From Candidatus Latescibacterota bacterium (GTDB lineage: Bacteria > Latescibacterota > 4484-107): a stretch of DNA of 8,358 bases. The first letter of the stretch is position 1; each line of letters opens with the position of its first letter. The notes beneath the pieces were generated by a model, which searched no databases, was not told where the DNA came from, and was given only the letters and a program-made list of their open reading frames with translations. Below, in pieces: positions 1-5,674 of this stretch. The position numbers and the translations under genes are program-made. Location: assembly GCA_030613045.1 (NCBI GenBank), contig JAUWMS010000080.1, positions 1 through 8,358 of the forward strand. The letters run 5' to 3'.

Positions 1-72
1 GGCGGAGGTGAGAACGCCGAGAAGCTTCAGAGGATATTGGATGCGCTGAGGTGGGGGAAGGTGGGGCGGTGA
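1..72 (+). CDS. C-terminal end of an upstream gene (partial)
   Basis: An open frame enters from the left edge and stops at TGA 70-72, giving 23 residues that end in RWGKVGR. The segment ENAEKLQRILDALR reads as an amphipathic final helix. Such tails occur at the end of GT-B fold enzymes, including UDP-GlcNAc 2-epimerases and glycosyltransferases, which would suit this polysaccharide locus, but 23 residues are too few to name a family. It lies on the same strand as the flippase gene, 65 bases upstream of it, and could be part of the same transcript. That this is a real coding end is moderately likely; the product is unknown. Confidence 0.5.
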   Translation, partial: GGGENAEKLQRILDALRWGKVGR

Positions 73-80
73 GTGGGCAT

Positions 81-118
81 TTGACATGTATTTGACCTTT
101 TGACTCTGGGTTTTGACA
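81..118 (+). repeat. Cluster of four TTGAC words upstream of the flippase gene
   Basis: The pentamer TTGAC starts at 81, 92, 100 and 113, and the first and last copies extend to TTGACA. The spacing is irregular (11, 8 and 13 bases). It may be a decayed heptanucleotide array (unit near TTTGACA) like the clearer arrays further on. TTGACA equals a sigma-70 -35 box, but I see no matching -10 box 16-18 bases downstream of either full copy. Confidence 0.4.
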
Positions 119-137
119 TTCGTATCGGACTTTCATC

Positions 138-1532
138 ATGCGCTTTCTGCACAGCTTTTCCCTCCGTCTCTTCTCCGTTGGGTTGGTGGTTGTGGCCGCT
201 CTGGGAAATCAGACGTTGATCAGCCGGTTGCTCGGACCGGAAGGAAAGGGCCATTACACGCTGCTGTCCACGACGGTGAGGCTTTTGGGTGTGGTTTTCG
301 GTGAAGCGTTCGCTCGTTCCAATCCCTATTTTGTGGGTCGCGATCCCAAAAAACTGGCGCCGCTTTCCACGAATACGCTGTGCTACGGAATGGCGGTGTT
401 TTTTTTTCTGTCCGGGATTTTTCTATGCGGTGCGCGTTTTTCTCTCTGGCCTGATGCGGGTGGGCCGTCCCTTTTGTGGCTTTTGGCCTTTTGGGTGGCG
501 GCCCTAACCGTGCTTTATCGGGGGCTTCATTCGCTTTTTTTGGGCTTGGAGCGAATGGGGCCTTATAACGTGCTGCCCGTTGTTTTTGCGCTGGCGTATC
601 TGATCGGCAATGGCATCGCACTGAAGGGGTTGGACAAGGGGTTGGCCGGCGTGATGTCGAGTTGGGTGATCGCGGGGATCCTGACCTTTTTGCTAACTTT
701 TCGGCTCTTGAGACGCGTGTCTGATACCAAGTTCCAGCGCAACCAGCATACCGAAGCAGAGGAGCAAGGGAGCGGACGCTTGCGGATGGCCGAGGACGGG
801 GGGGGCAATCCGAAATCCGAAATCCGCAATCCGCAATCCGAAGGTTTTTCGTGGTCTCCCGATCGTCTTCTTTTTGTCCGCTCGATTCGGTTTGGTCTCA
901 AGGCCATGCTGATCAGTCTTTTGCTCGTGTTGCTCTTTCGCGTTGATGTATATTTGGTGCGCTATTTTCTCGGAGCAGCGGCTACGGGGGTTTATTCCAT
1001 TGCCATTGTGCTTGCGGAGATGCTGCAGAAGATTCCCAACGTGGCCGGGACGGTACTTTTCTCAAAAATTGTTGCTCAAGAAGGCGAAGAGAGGGATCGG
1101 CTAACGGCGCGTGTGAGCCGCTCGATTTTTGTTCTTACGCTAATCGCGGCAGGAGGCGTTGCGCTCGTTGGGAGTTGGCTGATTCCCTGGTTGTTTGATC
1201 CGAGGTATGAAGGGGCTTACGTGCCTTTGCTTTATATGCTCCCCGGAGTCGTGGCCATGGCTTCCGGTTCGGTAATAAACACCAATCTGTGGGTTCAGGG
1301 GTATCCGCCCCAAGCCGTGATCGCTCCCATAGCGGCGGTTTGCACGAACGTTGTTCTGAACCTGCTTCTCATTCCGAGGTTCGGATTGATCGGAGCGGGC
1401 GTCGCCACTTCGGTGGCCTATACCCTCTGGGCTGGTCTGTTGTTCGCCTATTTTTCAAAAAAAACTTCGATTGCTTTCCGGGAATTGGTGATGATCCGGA
1501 TTTCGGATTTCGGATTTCGGATTTCGGATTGA
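138..1532 (+). CDS. Wzx-like polysaccharide flippase (MOP/PST family)
   Basis: A 464-residue integral membrane protein with about 12 hydrophobic helices (near residues 10-29, 42-60, 81-98, 110-129, 144-163, 170-191, 252-270, 280-296, 328-350, 361-380, 391-412 and 417-439). The N-terminal pattern SRLLGPEGKGHY (29-40) and the late pattern LIPRFGLIGAGVATSVAY (421-438) are typical of the polysaccharide-export branch of the MOP superfamily, which flips lipid-linked glycan units across the inner membrane. Two features are odd. The loop between helices 6 and 7, which joins the two six-helix lobes, is enlarged and contains a repeat-encoded segment (residues 224-235). The last 10 residues, ISDFGFRISD, and the stop codon also come from a heptamer array, so the native C-terminus has probably been replaced. 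No good ribosome binding site precedes ATG 138, but the first helix and the RLLGPEG motif fit this start. The substrate cannot be told. Confidence 0.88.
   Translation: MRFLHSFSLRLFSVGLVVVAALGNQTLISRLLGPEGKGHYTLLSTTVRLLGVVFGEAFARSNPYFVGRDPKKLAPLSTNTLCYGMAVFFFLSGIFLCGARFSLWPDAGGPSLLWLLAFWVAALTVLYRGLHSLFLGLERMGPYNVLPVVFALAYLIGNGIALKGLDKGLAGVMSSWVIAGILTFLLTFRLLRRVSDTKFQRNQHTEAEEQGSGRLRMAEDGGGNPKSEIRNPQSEGFSWSPDRLLFVRSIRFGLKAMLISLLLVLLFRVDVYLVRYFLGAAATGVYSIAIVLAEMLQKIPNVAGTVLFSKIVAQEGEERDRLTARVSRSIFVLTLIAAGGVALVGSWLIPWLFDPRYEGAYVPLLYMLPGVVAMASGSVINTNLWVQGYPPQAVIAPIAAVCTNVVLNLLLIPRFGLIGAGVATSVAYTLWAGLLFAYFSKKTSIAFRELVMIRISDFGFRISD
798..805 (+). repeat. G8 homopolymer inside the flippase gene
   Basis: Eight consecutive G residues encode the Gly run just before the repeat-encoded segment in the loop between the two halves of the flippase. 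A one-base slip here would cut the protein after its first six helices. Whether it varies cannot be seen from one sequence. Confidence 0.5.
807..842 (+). repeat. Heptanucleotide array (AATCCGA/AATCCGC) inside the flippase gene
   Basis: Five consecutive 7-base units (AATCCGA twice, AATCCGC twice, AATCCGA once) run without gaps. The array is in frame with the host gene and encodes the polar segment NPKSEIRNPQSE (residues 224-235). It falls in the cytoplasmic loop between transmembrane helices 6 and 7, where an insert is least likely to harm a MOP flippase. The reverse complement of the same unit forms the array at 1497-1530. Short tandemly repeated heptanucleotides (STRR) of this sort were first described in cyanobacteria and recur in many environmental genomes. 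Confidence 0.85.
1497..1530 (+). repeat. Heptanucleotide array (CGGATTT) forming the 3' end of the flippase gene
   Basis: Four perfect CGGATTT units (1497-1524) are followed by a partial fifth (1525-1530). This is the reverse complement of the unit at 807-842, so the two arrays form an inverted pair about 650 bases apart. The array encodes the tail ISDFGFRISD, and its final T starts the TGA stop (1530-1532). Confidence 0.9.
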
Positions 1533-1537
1533 AACCT

Positions 1538-1616
1538 CACCGCAAAGACGCAAAGGGCGCAGAGAACTTCAAAACATTTTCGGGGTTATCTCCGCGAACT
1601 CTGCGGCTCCGCGGTG
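1538..1616. repeat. Palindromic dispersed element (CGCAAAG words, 27- and 18-base arms)
   Basis: The left arm (1538-1564) holds CGCAAAG, ACGCAAAG and CGCAGAG words. The right arm (1599-1616) holds the complementary CTCTGCG and GCGGTG. An outer stem of 6 perfect pairs (1538-1543 with 1611-1616) and an inner stem of 7 perfect pairs (1558-1564 with 1599-1605) can form around a 34-base loop. The left arm has about 14 extra bases with no partner, so the structure is lopsided. Words of this kind recur as intergenic elements in many environmental bacterial genomes, from memory. No T-tract follows, so it is not a standard terminator. Confidence 0.65.
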
Positions 1617-1620
1617 CAAA

Positions 1621-1637
1621 AATCCGCAATCCGAAAT
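1621..1637 (+). repeat. Third copy of the AATCCGC/AATCCGA heptamer array
   Basis: Two full units (AATCCGC, AATCCGA) and the start of a third lie directly after the palindromic element. The orientation matches the array at 807-842 and is opposite to the one at 1497-1530. Confidence 0.75.
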
Positions 1638-1644
1638 GGAATCG

Positions 1645-1758
1645 CGTTTCACGTTTTACCTGATTCAGTGGCGAACCGCATAAGACCTGATGGTTCTCGC
1701 CTCACGTTTTACGTTTCACGTTTCATCAGATTCATTGGCCATACGCATAAGAACGCAT
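1645..1758. repeat. Imperfect 67-base-period direct duplication with ACGTTTC heptamers
   Basis: Bases 1645-1691 align without gaps to 1712-1758 at 37 of 47 positions. The shared blocks are CGTTTCACGTTT, GATTCA, TGGC and CGCATAAGA. Each copy begins with ACGTTTC/ACGTTTT units (two at 1644-1657, three at 1704-1724). The second copy ends about 20 bases before the ATG of the polymerase gene, so it forms that gene's leader. Function is unknown; local duplication followed by drift is the simplest account. Confidence 0.7.
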
Positions 1759-1777
1759 CATTCACTGGATATCCTCT

Positions 1778-3238
1778 ATGAATAGCAGCATACTGACACG
1801 TGAGCGGCCGATGGGCCGAAAGACGATAGCCCTTCTTCTATTGATCGAGTTGGCGCTTGTAGCCGGCATGTGGCTGCTTCCCACTCAGCGCGTGCTGCTG
1901 ATCGGGGGAGCAATAGGAGGCGGGTTGTTGATTTTGCTGCTTCCGGTGTGGCCGCAGATTCTTTTTCCGATGATGGTAGTGGCTACGGCCCTGGATCGCA
2001 CCGGAATTCTTGGGGAGCGATCCACGTTGTTCACGCTGACGATGTTCCACTTTGCGGGGGGCGGGGCATTGGCATTCTGGGTCATCCATTCTTTGTGGAA
2101 GCGGGAGACTTCGATTCCACGGTTGGAGTTGACCATCCCCTTATTGCTGTTCCTTGCCGTCCATGGTTTTTCCGTATTGTATTCTCCGAATCGTTTGGTG
2201 GGCACGGTGTATTTTTTCCGGCTTATGGCGCTATCCGCGGTGATCTATGCCACGGCTTCCGTCATCAGGAACAAATACTGGGTTCAGATGATGTTAGGGT
2301 CTGTTTTATTTTTGGCCGTCGCTCTGGCGGGATTCGGGATTTTTCAGACCTTTACGGATGCCTTTTTTCTGCCGGCTACGTTCGTAAGCGCGGTGGGAGC
2401 CAATATTCCAAGGGCTGCGGGGACGTTTCATAACCCCAACGATTTTGGTACCTTTTTGATGGTTTCGATGATGTTGACCGCAACGTTTATGGTCCAACTC
2501 AAATTTTCATGGAAGTGGCATCCGGTGCTCCTTGGTATGTTTTCGGTCTTATCCGCCGGATTAGTGACGTCTTTTTCCCGAGCCAACTGGGTGGCGGCCG
2601 CCGTCGGGCTTTTCTGTATCGCGGTGTTGAGCCGCAAATTGAAACTATTGGGAGTGGCTTTGGTCGTCCTTCTGGTCATTCTCGTAGTCATTAGCGCGAT
2701 CTCCGCAAACTTCGCCGATCTGGTGTTCGGACGATTCTTCTCTATTTTCAAGACGATCAGTGAGTTCGGGTCGTTCACGCATGTCTCCGCCTCGGCGCGC
2801 ATTCAGTTCGTGATGGGAGCGTTCAAGATGTTTGTGCACAATCCTTTTTTTGGGATCGGAGTCCGGGGATTTCCCGTAGCTTTCGATCAGTATAAGCCCG
2901 CCGATTTTCCGATCTGGCTGCCGACGCGGGAGTCGCACACCCTGCCGGCTACGATCATAGCGGAGTTTGGGATCGTGGGCTTTGCGATCAGTCTTTGGTT
3001 GGTAATGGTCGTGCTCAAGGTGGGCATTCAGTCGTTCCGAAAAACCGAGGACGAGTATCTGAGGGCCGCCCAGCTCGGTCTTGTTGTGGCATTTATCGGA
3101 TATCAGGTGAGTATGGTTTTTACCGGAGCGATCACGGATAATTTTTTCTGGATTACGACGGGGATGCTTTTCGCGGTCCGCGAGGTGGGGTTGCGCAACC
3201 GTTTGACCTCCACCGCGAATGCTGCTGATGGCTGCTAA
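1778..3238 (+). CDS. O-antigen polymerase/ligase (Wzy/WaaL superfamily)
   Basis: A 486-residue polytopic membrane protein with about 11-12 hydrophobic helices. It would act on the periplasmic face of the inner membrane, polymerising flipped glycan units (Wzy) or ligating a finished chain to an acceptor (WaaL). The superfamily signature is clear: PRAAGTFHNPNDFGTFL (211-227), TSFSRANWVAA (264-274), then the large periplasmic loop with ARIQFVMGAFKMF (340-352), HNPFFGIGVRGF (354-365) and ESHTLPATIIAEFGIVG (385-401). Arg268 and His387 are candidates for the conserved loop Arg and His known to matter in WaaL proteins; this is assignment by pattern only. ATG 1778 is used here with only a weak GGAT upstream. 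ATG 1811 (residue 12) is an alternative, also without a good ribosome binding site, and would still keep the first helix. Sequence does not separate Wzy from WaaL; next to a flippase, Wzy is favoured. Confidence 0.88.
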   Translation: MNSSILTRERPMGRKTIALLLLIELALVAGMWLLPTQRVLLIGGAIGGGLLILLLPVWPQILFPMMVVATALDRTGILGERSTLFTLTMFHFAGGGALAFWVIHSLWKRETSIPRLELTIPLLLFLAVHGFSVLYSPNRLVGTVYFFRLMALSAVIYATASVIRNKYWVQMMLGSVLFLAVALAGFGIFQTFTDAFFLPATFVSAVGANIPRAAGTFHNPNDFGTFLMVSMMLTATFMVQLKFSWKWHPVLLGMFSVLSAGLVTSFSRANWVAAAVGLFCIAVLSRKLKLLGVALVVLLVILVVISAISANFADLVFGRFFSIFKTISEFGSFTHVSASARIQFVMGAFKMFVHNPFFGIGVRGFPVAFDQYKPADFPIWLPTRESHTLPATIIAEFGIVGFAISLWLVMVVLKVGIQSFRKTEDEYLRAAQLGLVVAFIGYQVSMVFTGAITDNFFWITTGMLFAVREVGLRNRLTSTANAADGC

Positions 3239-3272
3239 GCCTTCAGTTGCGTTTATTCGCGTGATTCGCGGT
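3212..3272. repeat. Inverted repeat and ATTCGCG direct repeat across the polymerase stop codon
   Basis: ACCGCGAAT at 3212-3220 is perfectly complementary to ATTCGCGGT at 3264-3272 with a 43-base loop that spans the TAA at 3236-3238. The right arm belongs to a direct pair, ATTCGCGTG then ATTCGCGGT (3255-3272). These look like another dispersed short-repeat family reaching into the last codons of the polymerase gene. No T-run follows, so I do not call a terminator. Confidence 0.5.
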
Positions 3273-3290
3273 TCCTAAAATTTTCCGACT

Positions 3291-3300
3291 GGAAAGGGAG
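3291..3300 (+). promoter_or_regulatory. Strong ribosome binding site for the secreted protein gene
   Basis: GGAAAGGGAG lies 9 bases before ATG 3310. It is the clearest purine-rich Shine-Dalgarno site in the first half of the window and decides the start, which is immediately followed by a good signal peptide. Confidence 0.7.
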
Positions 3301-3309
3301 ACGGCTCGA

Positions 3310-5661
3310 ATGTCAAGACGCGGAAAATTGTCCACGATGCTTTTTACGGCCGTCCTATCCTGCCTGTTCTCAATAGCTTCCGATCATTGCAACGCCTCGA
3401 TAGTCCGCGAAACCCCTGAATGGTGGATCGCGAACAACGGCGTTTTCGAGCTCAAGATTTCCAAAGAGACCGCGGAGATAAAGTCCGCAAAGCTTTTGGG
3501 GAGCGATGTCGAACTGAAGGCCGAGCTTTCCATCCACAGCTTTTTCTTCCCGGAGTTCGAATTCCAGTATGATGCGAGTAGTTGGGCAGGCGTCTTTAAT
3601 CCTTATCGCAACGGGTTCGTCAAAATATCTGTGCCTTACAATTCCGATGTATGCGCCATTATGAAGGTTTCCTATCTTACCGGTTTTATAGATATATTCT
3701 GGGAATTCAAATTTCTGAAAGACAACCCCTATTTTATCGCTACCACGGAGAGGCTGGTCAAGCAAAGTTTGGTGTATAACAACGCGCAGCAGTGCGCCAT
3801 GTTTACCGTAGAAATGGATGACAGCTATATCGTCACCTATGAGAACGAGTTCGTGCAAAATATGGACAACGGACTCAAGATACCGGTATATCCAGAGATC
3901 CCTTCCGAATCATCGGTCACAGCCCAGCACAGCATGTTCACGGCCATAGACCACGGACTTGGCGCGAGATTTCCGGCGCTCGCGTGGCACGACAGGGATC
4001 ACGAACTCACTGTGGGGGTCCTGGTTACCGACGTTTCTCCGAACCAACGGAAAACCATTTCCCACCATGGCGGCGGGAGAAGCGTAGCTGTGGGGTACTG
4101 TGAGGCCCAGTGGAATCTGTTCGGAAAGGCGGACGATGAGTCCATTTATCTGAAAGAGGGCACCCGGTACGGGATGGAGATGTACTACTATCTGAACGAC
4201 GACAGTGCGGACGAATTGGACTGGCTCCAGGGACCAACCGCGAATACGCAACGGTACGATGGCGCAGAGGAATTTGACCGGTTCAACCGCGCGCTTTTCA
4301 ACGAAACGCACTATGATCCGGCGGAGATCGAGCCGTATTATGCAGCAAGCTGGGGAGGACGAGCCGGCGCAAGCCCCTCGTACGTCTGGGCCTTCCCGCA
4401 GGCGAGCAACAACTGGATCTGCACTACGGAGCTTTTCCGGCATCGCGCCATCTCTATTCCATCCTCCCAAAACGGACAGCGCAATTGCCACATCCTTGAC
4501 TTTTTTGTTCGGTCGAAAAACCAGCACGGCGCCATCAACCTGACTTCTACCGATCCCGGTGAACAGATTTTGGCCGAAACCGAGGACGCCGGAAGTTATA
4601 TGGTCGGCACCATGGGGTGGTCGTTCGGAAATTTGACCCATACCCTTTCCTATAAAATGTTTGAGGATAGCGATCGGCTGATCGTAAGCGGGACGATTCA
4701 GCCGGAGAGCGACGTGAACCTCGGCGAACTCTTCGTGGAACTGGTGTATTCCCTCAGGGTGATGGAGGTAACGCGCATCAACGAGGACACTTGGGATGTC
4801 CGTTGCGAGGATAGTGTGTATGGAACGATTGGAATGACGATCTATGATCCGGAGGGCATTGAACGGATCCAAAACACGGGCAAGTCGCTGAGACTTTATG
4901 TGCTGGATAACCCGAACGATCGAATGTACACGCCGCAAGCCAAGTGGGATTATTGCTTTTATATCTTCCCCCATACCAGCGTCAGCGTTGAAGAAGAGAG
5001 CGATATTCCCCCTCTCCACACGGCGCCGACGGAGTATTACAGAAAATACTACAAAATCCTGCCCGGTTGTGAAACCCTCGATGCGTTGGGTATGGAGCCG
5101 AATCGTAAAATACTCGTCTGCGAGGCAGTTCCTGAACCCCGTGCGGGAACGATTGTTGAGATCGAGATGTATGCTGAACAGGGAACCTATCCGGTGCGTT
5201 TTTTTTTCGGGAACCAACATGTGGAAGGTCTCCGGAAAAACGGCTTGACAGTCCCGGAGGATGCGTGGAGATACGATGAGGAAACGGAGGTCCTGACCAT
5301 GGATTCATACTGGGACGGACTCACGTTCCTGGAGGTATTTTCGACGAAGTCCGCGTTGAACGCCTCGGAGACTTCGGATTTTCTGGGACTCGTTCTCAAA
5401 TCAAATTTTCCCAATCCGTTCAGGGAAAAAACGGCGATCCCCTTCTGGGTTCCGGCACGGAGCACGGTTCGGATATCCATCTGCGATGTGACGGGAAGAC
5501 GGGTCAGGAAACTCCTGAACAGCAATGTGGAAGGCGGAAAGAACGTGGTTACCTGGGATGCAAGGGGCGGCCATGGGGAGAAAATGGCAAGCGGAATCTA
5601 TTTTTATACGGTCTATTCGGAATGGGGATCTGTTACGGGAAAGATGCTTCTTCTCCAATAG
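3310..5661 (+). CDS. Large secreted beta-rich protein with T9SS/FlgD-like C-terminal sorting domain
   Basis: 783 residues. Residues 1-29 form a Sec signal peptide (RR/K start, hydrophobic core 10-24, likely cleavage after CNA). Residues about 35-690 are rich in beta-strand-like alternation and aromatic residues. The opening (WWIANNGVFELKIS, 38-51, then TAEIKSAKLLGSDVEL) and the stretch FPALAWHDRDHELTVGVLVTD (231-251) recall the galactose-mutarotase-like supersandwich of glycan-active enzymes, but I cannot name a family. Residues about 694-783 match the T9SS type A / FlgD-like module: NFPNPF (699-704), IPFWVPARSTVRISICDVTGR, VTWDARGGHG, MASGIYFYTV and a closing GKMLLLQ. In FCB bacteria this tail directs passage through the outer membrane by the PorU-type T9SS and usually removal or surface anchoring. 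It sits between polymerase and glycosyltransferase genes, so surface glycan binding or processing is a reasonable inference. Export call strong; enzymatic role unproven. Confidence 0.85.
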   Translation: MSRRGKLSTMLFTAVLSCLFSIASDHCNASIVRETPEWWIANNGVFELKISKETAEIKSAKLLGSDVELKAELSIHSFFFPEFEFQYDASSWAGVFNPYRNGFVKISVPYNSDVCAIMKVSYLTGFIDIFWEFKFLKDNPYFIATTERLVKQSLVYNNAQQCAMFTVEMDDSYIVTYENEFVQNMDNGLKIPVYPEIPSESSVTAQHSMFTAIDHGLGARFPALAWHDRDHELTVGVLVTDVSPNQRKTISHHGGGRSVAVGYCEAQWNLFGKADDESIYLKEGTRYGMEMYYYLNDDSADELDWLQGPTANTQRYDGAEEFDRFNRALFNETHYDPAEIEPYYAASWGGRAGASPSYVWAFPQASNNWICTTELFRHRAISIPSSQNGQRNCHILDFFVRSKNQHGAINLTSTDPGEQILAETEDAGSYMVGTMGWSFGNLTHTLSYKMFEDSDRLIVSGTIQPESDVNLGELFVELVYSLRVMEVTRINEDTWDVRCEDSVYGTIGMTIYDPEGIERIQNTGKSLRLYVLDNPNDRMYTPQAKWDYCFYIFPHTSVSVEEESDIPPLHTAPTEYYRKYYKILPGCETLDALGMEPNRKILVCEAVPEPRAGTIVEIEMYAEQGTYPVRFFFGNQHVEGLRKNGLTVPEDAWRYDEETEVLTMDSYWDGLTFLEVFSTKSALNASETSDFLGLVLKSNFPNPFREKTAIPFWVPARSTVRISICDVTGRRVRKLLNSNVEGGKNVVTWDARGGHGEKMASGIYFYTVYSEWGSVTGKMLLLQ
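5199..5207 (+). repeat. T9 homopolymer in the secreted protein gene
   Basis: Nine consecutive T residues encode the FFF at residues 631-633. A second T9 run lies at 399-407 in the flippase gene. Both are slip-prone in principle, but poly-T is common where Phe codons cluster in hydrophobic or beta segments. Confidence 0.4.
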
Positions 5662-5674
5662 TGTCATATGACCA

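Larger units (their letters stand above)
1533..1777. other. Repeat-filled intergenic gap between the flippase and polymerase genes
   Basis: These 245 bases contain no credible gene. They hold, in order, an imperfect palindromic element of CGCAAAG-type words (1538-1616), a short AATCCGC/AATCCGA array (1621-1637), and an imperfect duplication of about 67 bases that starts with ACGTTTC heptamers (1645-1758). I see no convincing promoter or rho-independent terminator. The gap appears to be an accretion of dispersed short repeats of several families and may simply be transcribed through. Confidence 0.75.

Noticed and set aside
81..141. Promoter for the flippase gene with TTGACA as -35
   Set aside because: Two TTGACA words occur (81-86 and 113-118), but no -10-like hexamer stands 16-18 bases downstream of either; the words fit a decayed repeat cluster better.
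1538..1616. Rho-independent terminator after the flippase gene
   Set aside because: The stems are separated by unpaired bases, the loop is 34 bases and no T-run follows the right arm.
1289..1663. Separate 124-codon gene overlapping the flippase end
   Set aside because: It is a +1-type shadow of the flippase that continues through the repeats; its translation is repeat-encoded (DFGFRISDFG) with no domain.
1497..1758. CRISPR array
   Set aside because: The repeats are 7-base units without regular unique spacers, and no cas gene is nearby.
3247..3281. Promoter before the secreted protein gene (TTGCGT and TAAAAT)
   Set aside because: The spacing between the two boxes is 23 bases, too long for a sigma-70-type promoter, and the group's consensus differs from that of E. 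coli; support is too thin.
3910..5220. Long open frame on the minus strand (436 codons) opposite the secreted protein gene
   Set aside because: The + strand product has a signal peptide, a ribosome binding site and a C-terminal sorting module; the antisense translation shows no recognisable domain and is explained by codon bias of the sense gene.
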